Positions 21,570 to 32,916 of a DNA stretch of 64,000 nucleotides are shown one piece after another. Each line of letters begins with the position of its first letter. Position 1 is the stretch's first letter. Position numbers and translations under genes: made by a program. The notes under the pieces are model-generated. The model was not told the DNA's origin and searched no databases. It worked only from the letters and a program-made list of their open reading frames with translations. The stretch is from Bremia lactucae (Eukaryota > Oomycota > Peronosporomycetes > Peronosporales > Peronosporaceae), in contig NC_090618.1 of assembly GCF_004359215.1 (NCBI RefSeq), positions 3,228,203-3,292,202 on the forward strand, read 5' to 3'.

Positions 21570-22510
21570 TAGGCAAGTTTGATGCCAAAAGCGTGAGCGA
21601 GGCTCAACGTTTTGTGGATGAGCGATTAGCCATCACACGCAAAGCTCGTAACGCAATGGCAAGCGCACAGGACAAGCAAAAACATGCGAACCGAAATGGT
21701 CGCAAAAATAATGAACGCTTTAGAGTGGGTGAAAAAGTACTATTAAGTACTGCTACCCTTCCTAAAAATGCAATTTGTGTACTACCTGTAGGTACTACGA
21801 AGTTGTTGCCGCGTTTCATTGGGCTCTTTACGGTGGTAAAAGAGGTTGGAGACCCAAATTATAGGCTCACCCTTCCCCCGTATATGAAGACGCACCCTGT
21901 ATTTTATGTGGGTCGTCTGAAACGGTATGTAGACCCAAATGAGGTCACATACCCCCATCCGTCTAAGGAGACCAATGGTGACACCGACTGTGAGTCGAGC
22001 GTCGTTCGGGTGAGGGGGACGGTGAAGGCGAAAAGCTATCCGACCGATGCCTCCCACCACGAACAGGACTTAGAGGGCGAGGGACATCACGCGAGCAACG
22101 CGGATCCCTCAGCATTATCCTTTCAAAGAGGTCGAAGCGAGTCTTCAGGCGTTCATAACCCTGACGAGCCTTCGCTCGGACATTAACAAGATCCGAGGTC
22201 AGTCGCGAGACTTGACCCTCGAGGTTGCCAATACGTCGTTCATCAGCGCTTAACGCCTGTGACTAAGCGGACGAAGGTAACGCAGCCGCGAGTAGTTGGG
22301 CGAGATCGCCACTCCCATCGGGCGCCGCCTGAACTAATGGATTCGGGTGGGAATCAACGCTTCCTTGTTGGAAGGTTGCTTGCCCACCGCTCCGTGAGGC
22401 AAGGGTGTCAGATCTTAGTCCAATGGGGGTTACCCGAAGAGTTTTGACTCTTGGGAACCGATCGATACCCTACGTATTGATGTGCCCGGCTTGGAGGCTG
22501 AATTTTTTTA
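21570..22510 (+). mobile_element. Gypsy integrase C-terminus and chromodomain
   Basis: Plus-strand reading at 21593-22186 gives the integrase C-terminal region (ANRNGRKNNERFRVGEKVLLST, LLPRFIGLFTVVKEVG, LPPYMKTHPVFYVGRLK). Further on, near 22350-22500, come the chromodomain-like ILVQWGLPEEF and, after a frameshift, WEP..DVPGLEAEF. This is the normal 3' end of a chromovirus-type Gypsy pol. The strand flips again relative to the preceding segment. Confidence 0.75.
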
Positions 22511-23515
22511 CCCGATTTGTAACTAAATTCTTAATGAAAGGAGCACCAACTGAGACCTCTTCGCTAGTCTCAAATGGACTAGCAGAAGTAGCGTTGCGAG
22601 AAGAAAGAGGGGGTACAGTACCGCCCATGATTTCTTTCATACGCAAGCGGGCAAAATTAATTCGCTGCGAGCGCTGTTTCATCGCATCGGAATGCGGATG
22701 AATGCGGCGCAGAAGTTCCGCCTCGTATCGGTTGGGCGTTTCATTTGAACGCAACACGACCGGGATCGGGAAAGTACGCCCAAGCGGTTTTCCCTGAGAC
22801 CTCCATGATATAAAGACGCCATAATACTTATGTGCGTCTACGAGAGCGCGCTCTAGGGAGCGACGCTCTTGGCCCGTTTAAACGAGGCTATTTTGATGGA
22901 GGGGACATCTTTGGTATGCCACCCGTCACATAGCCACGTTTTAAACGACTGGCTTGTGACACCGACTGAGCACGTTCACGTGTCGTCGGCGGAGCTTTAG
23001 GCTCCAAATTCTCCACGTCAGAACCATTATGGATTATGGTCTGAGCATAAGGCGTTTTGGTTATACCCAATGGAAAAGCGGCTGCGCCTTATGGGCAGCG
23101 CTCTCATTACCTGTCGCTGCGCTTGTCAGCGCAGACGACGAGACAGCATTCGTAAAGCTGCTGTCTCCATGTTGTGAGCCATCAGAGAAGTTTGGATGGG
23201 CAATAAGGCGCCATCATCCTTCCTCATGAGCTCGTTGTCCGCATCACTACTATGAGGTGACGACAACGGTGTCGACTCATTGTAGTCGACAATGAGCAAC
23301 GGATCAGCATCCTCACTATTAAAGTGGTATAGATCCTTTAGCCCTGTTAACACGACAGCAGCAGTAGCTGTCGGCGTTTCGACTAAGGCATTAGACGCGG
23401 CCGGCGAATTAACGCGGCGCGTGCGCTTAGTTTGAGCTTGAGTGGGCGTCTTCGCCGACGACCCGCCAACGTGGCCCCTTTTAGGTGGCATCTTTGGCGC
23501 CGTGTATGGAAACAC
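22511..23515 (-). mobile_element. Family-B Gypsy gag, minus strand
   Basis: The ORF 23515-23126 starts 19 bp after the GTTACA end of the family-B LTR at 23534 and begins with a basic, Pro/Ala-rich N-terminus (MPPKRGHVGGSSAKTP). It continues in other frames to about 22470 with blocks such as EAELLRRIHPHSDAMK. A related, better preserved copy of part of it appears on the plus strand near 24600 (DGA..PI...AHNMET). Frameshifts break it. It is the evidence used to orient family-B LTRs. Confidence 0.6.
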
Positions 23516-23533
23516 GTACGCTAGAGAGGATGG

Positions 23534-24060
23534 TGTAACGGGCTAAAGTTGCCCTGATGTTACACAGTCCCCGTCAAGTACACTTGGTGTACTCAAGGGG
23601 ATGGTCAATTACTAAATTATAGGAATTAGAACCAGCAATCGGGTGTGGTGCACATTTGTGACCAACCCTTGTGTATGTGATGCACATGGGCGCATTTACA
23701 TTAGAAGGGATGCCGCCTAGCGTCATCCGTTACGCGAGGTATCTAGAAAGATACGCTCGCAATACATAAAAAGTGTTATCTATAGAGATGACATTTTGAT
23801 TGGAAAAAATAGGTATTCAAATTTAATACGATAAATATAAAGCAGTCTGAAAACTACTTCCTCCTTGGTAAGTGCGCACGAGGAGCCGGATTACCGCTCA
23901 CATCACGTAGTTGCTTCGCTGACCGTGTTGGGTGAGGCCGCTAACGCGCCCACCACAACTTCCTCACTGCACGCAAGAGAAGCAGGTTAAACCGCTTCCT
24001 CGCTGTGCTAGGGGGTGTGTCTAAGTAGAGCGTGGCCGCACTACGACGTGCCCGCCTGCA
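23534..24060 (-). repeat. LTR family B, full-length (5' LTR of minus-strand element)
   Basis: Read on the minus strand, it runs from TGCAGGCGGGCACG (24060) to AGCCCGTTACA (23534), 527 bp, and gag follows directly. The other copies are 5250-5675, 24220-24520, 49836-50382 and both halves of 63045-63956. Short inverted repeats are spaced through its downstream half, as in the other copies, with one extended hairpin AGTACAC/GTGTACT near 23578-23594. Confidence 0.8.
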
Positions 24061-24219
24061 CTATTTGACTATGACTTATTCGATAGCACCGTCAGCCCGC
24101 ATACTTTCTCGTACAGGAGGCTCATTGTTTTGGCTAAACCCTCTTTTTTATAATGCTCTGCAAAACTTCCTAAAATGCAATGTGCTTATAAACGTCTATC
24201 AGATAATCATCTGACTCGC

Positions 24220-24520
24220 TGTAAAGGGCTAAAGTAGCTACAATCCCCGTTAAGTACAATTTGTGTACTTAAAAGAATGGTGAATAACTTAAATGATGTA
24301 ATTAGATCTACCACTTGGGTGTAGTTCACATTTTGACCCACCCATGTGGATGTGATGTCCCTGAAGGCATTTACATTAGCGGGGATGACGGCGAGCGTCA
24401 TCCATTACGCGAGGCATCTCGAAAGAAAGGCTCGCAATACATATTAGTGTTATCTACAGAGATGACACTTTAAGATTACTTCCTACTTAATAAGTGCGCA
24501 CGAAAATCCGGCTTTAGCCA
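24220..24520 (-). repeat. LTR family B, partial and diverged
   Basis: Begins TGTAAAGGGCTAAAGTAG on the plus strand and follows the family-B pattern through the GGATGACG../..CGTCATCC hairpin near 24383-24402, then ends near 24520. Some hairpins have decayed here (the TGCAC stem is lost), while the TTAAGTACA/TGTACTTAA stem at about 24249-24271 is longer than in other copies. Confidence 0.7.
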
Positions 24521-24539
24521 AGAAGACACAAGATTATTA

Positions 24540-26205
24540 TTGCAAGTGTTAACGCATCAAATGAGTCCTTGCTTTACGGCGTAGTGTCGGCGCGGCATTG
24601 GATTGCCGGTAGTGATGAGTCTAGCGAGATAATGGGGATGGGTGATGGTGCTATGAGTCCCATCCGAAATCAACCCATTGCTCTCAACATGGAGACGCCT
24701 AAAGCTGCGACAACGAATGTGCCTAACGTTATCAAGGCAACTGTCTCGTCGTCTGCGCTAGCTAGCGCAGCGACCATTCACGGGAGCACTGTCCATAAAG
24801 GTGCAGCTGCTTTTCAGTTGGGTAGAACCACAACATCTGTCTTTAGACCAATACCCTTCACGAAGAGTCTGACGCAGAAGACTTGGACTCAAAGTTTAGC
24901 CGACAACACGTGATCGTGTCACAATTTAGCCGTATTGAGCGTGACTATGTGACTGGTGACATACCACCTATGCCACCTCCACACGATTGACCAGGTTCGG
25001 ATAAAATTAATGCATCGCTCACAAGCGCACCACTATAGACGCACATAACCATGGCGTCTACACTTCATGGAAGGCTCAGGGAAACCACTTGGCCGTGCTG
25101 TCCCGATCCCGGTTGTATTGTGTTTATGAAAGAACCAATAAATACAAAGCAAAACTGCTGCGCCGCTTTCAGCCACATTCCAATTTGGCGAATCAACGGT
25201 CTCAGCGAATCAACTTGGCTCGTTGTGAGTGAGAGAATTTATATGCAATACCTTACCTTCTGCTTCTCCTCACCACACTACCCCTGCTAGTCCCTGAGAT
25301 ACAAGGAGTGGTATAAGTCCACCGAGTGTGGTCGGCCCAGGTGGCACCATACTGAGTGTCAATAGTGACACTATTGGCGGTTCGCCAGGGCATTTTGGGT
25401 CAGATCCTTCTAATTAACGTGAAGCGCGTTAACGTTCACTGAATAAGGAAGTTGAGTTACCTAATTCCTTGTCGGATGTCAAATTAGACATCATGTCTGG
25501 TATAGCACCAATACAGACTGAAAAATTCGGGGACGTGAATGTCCCGGCCTCTAAAAGGCGTATTGTCTCCACTCCAATACAGGATGGACACGAAGCGTGT
25601 ATACCCTCACAAAATGATACGAGTGAGCAATTACATACGCTTGTAAATGGTGTAACCGGTAACATTGAGGGGGAATTTAGCCTTGCGGCAATCCCTTCGT
25701 TACATGCTCTTTTAGAGCTAGACGAAATATCTATTGATGAGTGCGGTCGAGTCTTTAAGGCTGGCGACTTATCTGAAATGGTTGTCATTCGACCTATGGT
25801 TGAGTTAAACTCATCGTCACTTCTATAAGAAGCTGTCCTGGATGACACAAAAGCTGCACTTAGTGCGCGAAATGGGTCATCGATCGTTAAGATCCTACGG
25901 ATCCCTTTTATTCCTTGATTAAGGAATTCCAAGATGTGGTATGTAATAATCCACCATCTGTTTTACCTCCGGATAGAGGTGTTTGTCATGAAATTGACTT
26001 GGTTCCGGGAACCAAATACTATGTCACAAGACAATGGCCCTGTCTAGGGGAGCAGTGTGACGTCATTGACGATTTCTTCCGTGCTAAGCACGAGGCTGGA
26101 ATGGTACGAGAGATCAAATCTCCTCATTCAACTCCGACATTTTGTGTCAAAAATCGAAATGGTAAATGGCGCATTGAAGGCGTAGTTTTATTGACCACTG
26201 CTTAA
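24540..26205 (+). mobile_element. Gypsy gag fragment and pol up to the RT N-terminus
   Basis: At 24569-24913 the plus strand has a gag-like text related to the family-B gag (GDGAMSPIRNQPIALNMET). From 25440 a pol linker is open to 25828, stops once, and continues at about 25840-26200 into the RT N-terminus (LPPDRGVCHEIDLVPGTKYYVTRQW.. through STPTFCVKNRNGKWRI). It breaks off before the RT active site and joins an inverted pol segment near 26210. Short inverted repeats are frequent (CAATAGTG/CACTATTG at 25360-25376, TTGGTTCC/GGAACCAA at 25999-26015). Confidence 0.75.
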
Positions 26206-26214
26206 CTGGCAGGT

Positions 26215-27603
26215 TCATTAGGGCAAGTTTAAGTCGTTGAGATGATACCCTCATTGGCCCTCTTTCGCACCGAGCATAGTGAGAGGCCCTCCCCCACTAA
26301 AACTCGGGCTGCGCACAAACGAGACTGGCGTTCGAGGATGGCGCAGTCTGTTAATATAAAACGGTGTCTCCCCCGTACTGGCGTGGACACTTTTATTTAT
26401 AGCGAACTCCACAAAGGGCAATTTCTTGCTCTACTCTTTGGGAGTTGCTATAGTGCGCAAGAGATCCGCCACAACCCGATTGGCACGTTCGGTTTCGCCA
26501 TCGGTCTGGGGATGATCTGCGGTCGAAATGTGGACCTTGCTACGCAGCAGCTTGAACACATGTCGCCAAAAAAACAGACGTAAAACGTGGATCCCGGTCT
26601 GATACTATGGACCCGGGCATCCTGAATTGTCGGTAAACATGATTCAGGAACAAGAGAGCTGCCTCCTTGCCTGTGATCGATATCTTACATGGTGCTAAAT
26701 GCACCATTTTGCTCAGTCTGTCTACAAAGACGACCAGCCCTGTCCGACCCTTATGATCGGGCGGCATGCCAAACATGAAGTCCAGACTCACTGACTTCCA
26801 ACAGTTGGTTGGAATCAGTAGCGGCTTCAGTGGCGCACTGCTGGACGGTGCAGGCTTAATGCGCTGACACTGTTCGCAAGAGCGAATATAGTTGGCCACC
26901 CATCTATATAGATGCGGCCACCAAAATTCCTCTGACACTCATAAGAATGTCTTATACAGCCCAGATGCCCACTAGATGGCGCATCGTGGAGCTCGTGAAG
27001 GATCATCAGCTTGAGATCTGTGTCATGATGCACATGGATTCTCAAGGGGTCACAAGGTGACAGCTGATGCCATAATAGGCCATCGCTGTAGCTAAAGCGA
27101 TTTAGCTAAGCCTTTAGGTGCGACGGAAGGGAAACCTTTCGTCCACCGAAGTGATCCAACAGCAGGCGACAGTGGTCGTCCTGACTGTAGCTCTCTTTTA
27201 TCTCAGAAGCTAATGAGCTCGTCACGTGGTATGCCTTCGTGGCTGCCAACGTTGACGGCTGAAATTGTGCTTTCGCACTAGAGACACTTTCCTGGTGTCT
27301 AACCTTGAAGTCTGGTCTGGGCGATAAAGCGTCAGCCAAGGCATTCGACTTACCCGGCTTATATTCAACTTTGAAATTAAATTCAGAGAAGAATGTGAGC
27401 CATCTTGCCATTCTAGGCGAGAGGTGCGGTGAGTTTATTGCGGTCCGCAGTGATGCGTGATCCGTATAAACCACAAATGGTTCGGTGCCCAATAGGTGCA
27501 CACGAAACTTGACAAGAGCATACTTTATTGAAAGTAGCTCTTTGTCATGCACAGGGTAATTCAGTTCCGCGGCTTTTAATAGCCGGGACTGATAAGAGAT
27601 GAC
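26215..27603 (-). mobile_element. Gypsy pol: RNase H to integrase core, minus strand
   Basis: Read on the minus strand: RT connection/RNase H (VISYQSRLLKAAELNYPVHD, YTDHASLRTAINSPHLSPRM, EYKPGKSNALADALS) at 27600-27300, an integrase zinc-binding region near 27000-26850 (H..H and CEQCQRIKP), and the integrase core at 26800-26240 (VSLDFMFGMP, VFVDRLSK, SDRDPRFTS, then the HPQTDGETERANR region in another frame, then FYINGLRHPRTPVSF). The D,D(35)E-type layout is recognisable but frames are broken. The upstream RT is cut by a 100-base gap at 27604. Confidence 0.85.
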
Positions 27604-27703
27604 NNNNNNNNNNNNNNNNNNNNNNNNNNNNNNNNNNNNNNNNNNNNNNNNNNNNNNNNNNNNNNNNNNNNNNNNNNNNNNNNNNNNNNNNNNNNNNNNN
27701 NNN
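27604..27703. other. Assembly gap (100 N)
   Basis: Exactly 100 Ns, so size is unknown. The gap separates a minus-strand RNase H from a plus-strand pol linker, and the true arrangement across it cannot be judged. Confidence 1.
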
Positions 27704-28492
27704 TGCGGTTGGAAGGGGTGCGATAGCCAGGAGTGCAACGGCACCCGCTTCCCGAAAAAAGGTCGTGGTAACTCAAAGAACGAGTACCCGACAGAGTAGG
27801 ACGATCAAAGGCACGTCTAAACGAGTGACCTTTGGATCAGTCTCTAATAAAGAGGACGGGCCTTCGAACGAGGTGTTCGAGGCCGTCAAAGACGAAATTG
27901 CGGAGGCATCCTCAGTTGAGGTGCTCCGGCAAGTCTTTAAATCTGTCGAGGAGATAGTAAATCTCCCGGAGATGTCGTGGGATCTGTTCCTTGCCGAATT
28001 AAAGGATGATAAGATCCACGAAATAGTCGCAACAGTTCCGATAGAGAACTTGATGGACTGTTTCTCGTGGTCCACAATGGATGAGAGCGTCTTAGAAACG
28101 GACAAAATGAACCGGTACGCTGCTCAAGGCTGGGATGCCTTGAAAGACAGTTCATTCTTTGAGGTTATGTGGAAACATCGTGATGTGTTCCCAGAAGAAG
28201 TGCCGAGCCGCCTACCAGCAGATAGGGGCATCGGGCACGAGAAAGACCTCGAACCTGGCACCAAGTATTGTGTGACCAGGCAATGGCCGTTGCCGAAAGA
28301 ACAAGTCGATTATATCGATGAGTTCTTCGACAAACGAGCCAAGGCGGGACATGTGCGTGAGAGCAAATCGCCTCACTGCAGCCCGACCTTTTGTGTGCGT
28401 AAAGCCACAGGTGGATGGCGCGTGGTTCATGCTTATAATAAGCTGAACACGGCGACCATACCGGCGCAAACGCCAATCCCGCGGAAAGATGT
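27704..28492 (+). mobile_element. Gypsy pol linker and RT N-terminus, open frame
   Basis: An uninterrupted frame from 27765 through the linker (TSRQ../IKGTSKRVTFGS, DKIHEIVATVPIENLMD) into the RT N-terminus (LPADRGIGHEKDLEPGTKYC, HCSPTFCVRKATGGWRVVHA, IPAQTPIPRKD). It is the same subfamily as the decayed copy at 1-2370 and the scrap at 62430. It ends at a 7-N gap right before the RT active site. Confidence 0.85.
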
Positions 28493-28499
28493 NNNNNNN
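28493..28499. other. Short assembly gap (7 N)
   Basis: Seven Ns between a plus-strand RT fragment and a minus-strand gag; probably a contig-overlap or scaffolding join. Confidence 1.
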
Positions 28500-29294
28500 T
28501 CTCGCTTTCGACGTAAGAAAGGTCCATGGGTTCTGGACCTTCTCACTCGTGTCGTCTTGGAGGACGATATGATGACGAACTAGCTTGAGCCTGTCTCAAG
28601 CTAAAGTCCTCCTGTTCCGCAACGGATATTGCTATTTCAAGCGTATCCAGTTTCAAGCGGAACAGGTGGGTCTTTACGGGACCATCCGTAAGACCTTGCA
28701 TGAACACCGTAATCAACGCGTGTTCAGGAACTGGGTAATTGGTAATACAACTCGCTAAGTGTCGATTGTGCTGGGCATATGCGTGAACATCACGCTTGTC
28801 TTGCTTAAGTTTCAGAAGCTCTGAACGAGCCCTGAACTCAGCCCTTGGTGGTTCAAACGTCTGTTTGAGCCGAATTTTAAAAGCCTCTAGCGACCCAAAG
28901 ACGTATGGGTCGCGCAACTTAAGGCCCAATGCCCAAGTTTGGCACGACCTGCAAAATATGATTGAGCGAATGCGACTTGCATTTGCTCGTCGATGATGTG
29001 ACGTGCCCTCATGGCATCGTCTAACTCGACAAACCATCTCAAAAGGGAGTCTTCTTCGACTCCCCTATACTTAGAGATGTCAATCTTTAAAGTTTCGGGA
29101 CGACGCGTTTGCGTCATCCCAGGTACAGGGGTCTGTACCTGCTGTAATCTCAACAGTTCTGCCTGTTGAGAGCCTTGCTGATTCAGCAAGGCTACCTTTT
29201 CCTTCATCTCGTCAAGTTCATGTTGTATGAACTTGGCGATGGCTGAATGGGGGGGGATCTCTGACTTAATTGGACAGCATTGCCAAGATTGCAT
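28500..29294 (-). mobile_element. Gypsy gag, minus strand, one frameshift
   Basis: Read on the minus strand from 29294: an N-terminal coiled region (HELDEMKEKVALLNQQ, LLRLQQVQTP), then ETLKIDISKYRGVEEDSLL.WFVELDDAM, which is the classic start of the retrotransposon-gag domain. After a frameshift near 28900 the frame of 29037-28543 follows (EAFKIRLKQTFEPPRAEFRARSELL and ALITVFMQGL). The coding DNA is unusually rich in perfect short inverted repeats (see findings). Confidence 0.85.
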
Positions 29295-29459
29295 CGTTTC
29301 CTACGGTCGAACTCATTCGTTCGACCGCACTCCTTTCTATGTCACTTAGAAAGGAGTAGCTTTCACGGGAAACGTGATGCGTATTCCCACTATCATCTAA
29401 CATGTCCATGTTAGATGTGGGAAATGTGGTCCTTGGACGGACAACAAAGTGCTACCAGG
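29295..29459. repeat. Leader-like spacer packed with hairpins
   Basis: Between gag and LTR A lie consecutive perfect inverted repeats: GGTCGAAC/GTTCGACC arms at 29305-29326, ACTCCTTTCTA/TAGAAAGGAGT at 29329-29357, TCACG/CGTGA near 29363-29377, and CATCTAACATG/CATGTTAGATG with a 2-nt loop at 29394-29417. Confidence 0.75.
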
Positions 29460-29909
29460 TTTAACGGGGCACTACGACTTGTACTGTTTCAGTACAAGTC
29501 CACTTCGCACTGCTTCAGTTGCGAGTGGCGCCTTACGTTATTTCACGTAACACGTGCAGAGGAAACTTTTCTTTAAGGTATCTAGCTTAAAGAGGGTAAA
29601 ATGAAAACTGTAATAATATAATTAAGTATCTCTTTTATCTATCTTGTAAATGCTAACTTAATTATAAACTAATACTAAACATGCAATTGAATTCTTATCT
29701 TATCTTATCTTATCTCTCTCTCTTTTGTTTACACCTACAGCTGATTAGTCTGCGTAATAAATAAATATAATGGTCTATACCTATTTATGGATAAGAATTC
29801 TGAATTTACTATTTAAAGTAATATCCTCCAAATATTATCTACCTTTTAGACAATATAATAATTAAGAACCTTTAAGAGTTAATTTCATGTAACGATACAA
29901 CCCGTTACA
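29460..29909 (+). repeat. LTR family A, near full length
   Basis: Starts at a slightly altered terminus (TTTAACGGGGCAC for TGTAACRGGGCAC) and ends CCCGTTACA at 29901-29909, about 450 bp, the same length as the inverted copy at 53924-54377. Its first 60 bp hold an 11-bp-arm hairpin (GACTTGTACTG/CAGTACAAGTC, 29476-29500) followed by a second imperfect one. Orientation is opposite to the adjacent gag, so it is not that gag's 5' LTR. Confidence 0.8.
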
Positions 29910-29910
29910 A

Positions 29911-29935
29911 TTAGGGCAACTTTAGGCCGTTACAA
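29911..29935 (+). repeat. 25-bp family-B LTR end remnant
   Basis: ATTAGGGCAACTTTAGGCCG plus TTACA matches the last bases of family-B LTRs and sits 1 bp after the end of LTR A. Confidence 0.6.
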
Positions 29936-31168
29936 ATAGCTGGATTGACGGAATCACCGTCGTTACTTTAATAGAAGAATGCGAAAATGCTTTTCTATAT
30001 AGCAGAAATCCTTAATTTATTCCGCGGAGCGGCTATCATAATGCTAATTAAGGACAGTGGTGATTGTCCCGCTGGCATACAACGCAACGTGCAAAAATTA
30101 TTTCACTGAAAGCTTCGTCTGGTCCTAGCTTGTTTTCACTAGTTCCGAGGTGCCAACCACTTGAAAATAGAAAAACCTTGTATTGCTCGAAGAAGGTAGC
30201 TTCAGCATTGATCTTATTCCGATTGCAAAGCGTTTTTTGTGTAACACGCTTGACTTATGTACGTACGCAGATATTTGTACGGAAAATGGCCGTAAACCAA
30301 GCTGAGTTCGGCCTGCCCGAAGATCATCAGCTTTTTTCTGTCGCAATTTGTTAAGATGATAACGCAAACGAGTGCATATTAAGTCTGACGTGGGCAAAAA
30401 AATAAAATGGCTTAGAAGACGTGCTTATTGTTGTAAAATCAATTTGAGTTATAACAGTTCGTTTTTCAGCTTGCGAGATTGTCAAATCCTTAGCAGATCG
30501 ATGGACCATAAAAGAGGTGGCGATGCTTTTGTCTTACAAAGAGGCCTCAAATACTAAGCAAATACGTAGAAGTCATATGCGGCAAAGATACAGCTCATTG
30601 TCAAGGTCTCGGTGCGTGAATTTTGCATCATGCAAGGTTGACTTTCCTCCTATATCAACAAACAAAACATTTCGATACTTCTTGAGGAGTTACACGGAAT
30701 TATCTTTCGCTCAAAATTTCTTCTTAATGCAAAAGCTGTAATTTTCTAAGGCTGCATTCGACTACGAAATTTTCTACATATTCTACTGTTCTCCCAGTGT
30801 TAAAAAGGATCAGTTGCTATTTAATTGCCAGAAATCAAGGTCGCCGATAATGCCGATAGAGATCGTGAGAATAGACCGCAATCTCGGCTGATTTGTTTGG
30901 GAAGTGCGCCAATGACAAAATTATGACTCGACTGTATCTAATACGAATCGATACATTAGCTGCATTCCTTTCGATCATTGTAACACATGCATTTTGTAGT
31001 CGTTCTCGTCCAGCATGACTTAAATAAACAGGTACTTCATGTAATGCCTCGTTTGTAATGTCGAATACCACAATAATCTCGCGTCATCTACGCACGTCCT
31101 TTCTTTGAGGTGGTCTGGGCACACTACCGCGAAATCCTATAAACACTTCTCACTCTTTAATTGACGAC
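29936..31168. other. Intergenic; nothing recognised
   Basis: Short open frames on both strands show no family resemblance. A TCACTCT at 31150-31156, 13 nt before the next start codon, fits the oomycete initiator consensus (TCAYTYY) and may mark the transcription start of the START-like gene; this is a weak motif. Confidence 0.4.
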
Positions 31169-32773
31169 ATGAGTCATGGTCTAGAAAGAGAGGATCATTC
31201 GATAGTTGATTTGAAACAACCTGAATTCCGGCCAGTAGGAATTCCTTTGTCACCTGGATGCTATCAAGCTACCGCTGCCGATCGGCTGAAATACGCCACG
31301 TTGGTTCGTGGTCGAGTAGAGTCGCTACTACGAGATGAAGCCCATTACGCAGAACGTCAAACTCGCAATGATTCGTTTCTGCATGCGGGGGAATGGAAAC
31401 AAGTCAAAAAAGAAAAAGAATTGACCTTTTATCGAAGGTTCCAACGTGGGCGATCACTGCGGGAATTAGCACTCGAGGAAGAATTACCCGAGATCCAACG
31501 CGCTGTCGAGAGGGGGTACACGAGCATGATTTGTGATGGTTACATCAAGGGTACGATCGAAGACTTTATGTATGGGATGACGGCATCATCGCAAGACGAT
31601 TTAATGACAGGATTCTCGTATAAGGATCCACCCAAGGACTGCGTATGGCTTGGCACTGTGGAAAGTCCGTCTCGTGAGGATCCATATCGTACTGCAGACT
31701 TTATTTGGGCCTTACCTAAACTGCCGCCAATGATTGATCAGGTTGACGTCTGTTATCTCAAAGCAACAGGGGTACAATTGGATGCCAACGGTAACCGCTA
31801 CGGGTACTTGGTGGTACATGGAGTGCATCTTGTGCAATGTCCAGTCTATGCTGCCCATGGCATATCTCGTGCCAAAATGTATTTTGCCGGTCTCTTTCGT
31901 GAATCGCACAAGGGAGTATTAAAAGTGACAGTGCGTGGCATTTTCGATTTAAGTAAAAAGGTGCGAATGTTAAAAGGTCTGGTCTCGGCCGCAACAAAAT
32001 CAATTATGGTAGGAATTTTTAACGGCGTGGGCATTGGAGAAGCCAAGAAACTCACGCTTTTGGCCCTTCGGCATCGTAGCCAGCTTCAAGAACCGGTTAA
32101 CACACAGAGACAATCGCAATGCTACATGTGTTGCAAACGCGCGTCGTTTCTTGGCCGTGCCAATTTATTTGGCACGTATGTCGTCACATGCTACGTTTGT
32201 GGAAGTACCGTTTGCTCGAATTGTACCCAAGGAATCAAGCAGCGAGTGTTTCTAGGTCTCGCTAGCGCGTGTTCTAAAGTCGACTGCTGTCCAAGCTGCG
32301 TGCATGAAGCCATTACGACAATTCATGTCTCTCTAGCAGAGCCTGAGTTTCTAGTCGTAGCCGAGTATTTCCGTAAGGAGCACTCGGTGCTATCATCCGG
32401 GATGCATTCCGACGCATTGCAGAATCATGGACTTAAGACAAACTCATCCGCAGGCATACCCACAGCCTCGACAACAGAAAGGAGTGCTGGGGAGTATCAA
32501 CTTGATTTTGAAGAAGACGCGTTCTCCGGTGCGCTAAGTATGCCCATGTTACGAAAAAGTTCAGCGGAAGACAGTGAAGTGGAACCAAGTTCTGATGCCG
32601 ACGCGAGTGATATTAAACCATGGAGGCATCGCATCGACCTTGACGATGACGACTTTATTCCATCAAGTGCGGCTGACAGGTTATACGGTGCAATGCAACT
32701 GGAGCGAAGATTACTTGCGCTAAAGATACAAGCAGACCAGTTGCACGCAACAATAAACATGCGGCATGTATGA
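31169..32773 (+). CDS. START-like lipid-binding protein with zinc-finger tail (copy 1)
   Basis: Intronless, 534 aa, ATG start. Residues ~60-300 look like the START-like domain of the expanded oomycete/stramenopile START-FYVE family (IKGTIEDFMYGMTASSQDD, DCVWLGTVES, RYGYLVVHGVHL, KMYFAGLFRES). Residues ~316-375 hold four CxxC pairs (CYMCC, CYVCGSTVCSNC, CCPSC) that resemble a FYVE-type finger but lack the basic RHHC motif, so PI3P binding is doubtful. The acidic C-terminus ends in a short helix. The paralogue is at 37286-38965 in inverted orientation. Its 3' end faces the P450 gene 143 bp away. Likely role is lipid binding or transfer at membranes; the ligand is unknown. Confidence 0.85.
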   Translation: MSHGLEREDHSIVDLKQPEFRPVGIPLSPGCYQATAADRLKYATLVRGRVESLLRDEAHYAERQTRNDSFLHAGEWKQVKKEKELTFYRRFQRGRSLRELALEEELPEIQRAVERGYTSMICDGYIKGTIEDFMYGMTASSQDDLMTGFSYKDPPKDCVWLGTVESPSREDPYRTADFIWALPKLPPMIDQVDVCYLKATGVQLDANGNRYGYLVVHGVHLVQCPVYAAHGISRAKMYFAGLFRESHKGVLKVTVRGIFDLSKKVRMLKGLVSAATKSIMVGIFNGVGIGEAKKLTLLALRHRSQLQEPVNTQRQSQCYMCCKRASFLGRANLFGTYVVTCYVCGSTVCSNCTQGIKQRVFLGLASACSKVDCCPSCVHEAITTIHVSLAEPEFLVVAEYFRKEHSVLSSGMHSDALQNHGLKTNSSAGIPTASTTERSAGEYQLDFEEDAFSGALSMPMLRKSSAEDSEVEPSSDADASDIKPWRHRIDLDDDDFIPSSAADRLYGAMQLERRLLALKIQADQLHATINMRHV

Positions 32774-32916
32774 TAGGTAAAAAAGAACTGTAGTAATTGT
32801 TATTCATTTATAAGGTAATGTATCCATATCGAATGTTCTTGAGCTCATGGTCTTTATCGCCTCCAAGAGCATTTCTGTAAGCTACCACTTAGATTCTTAA
32901 TGTAATGTAAATAAAG

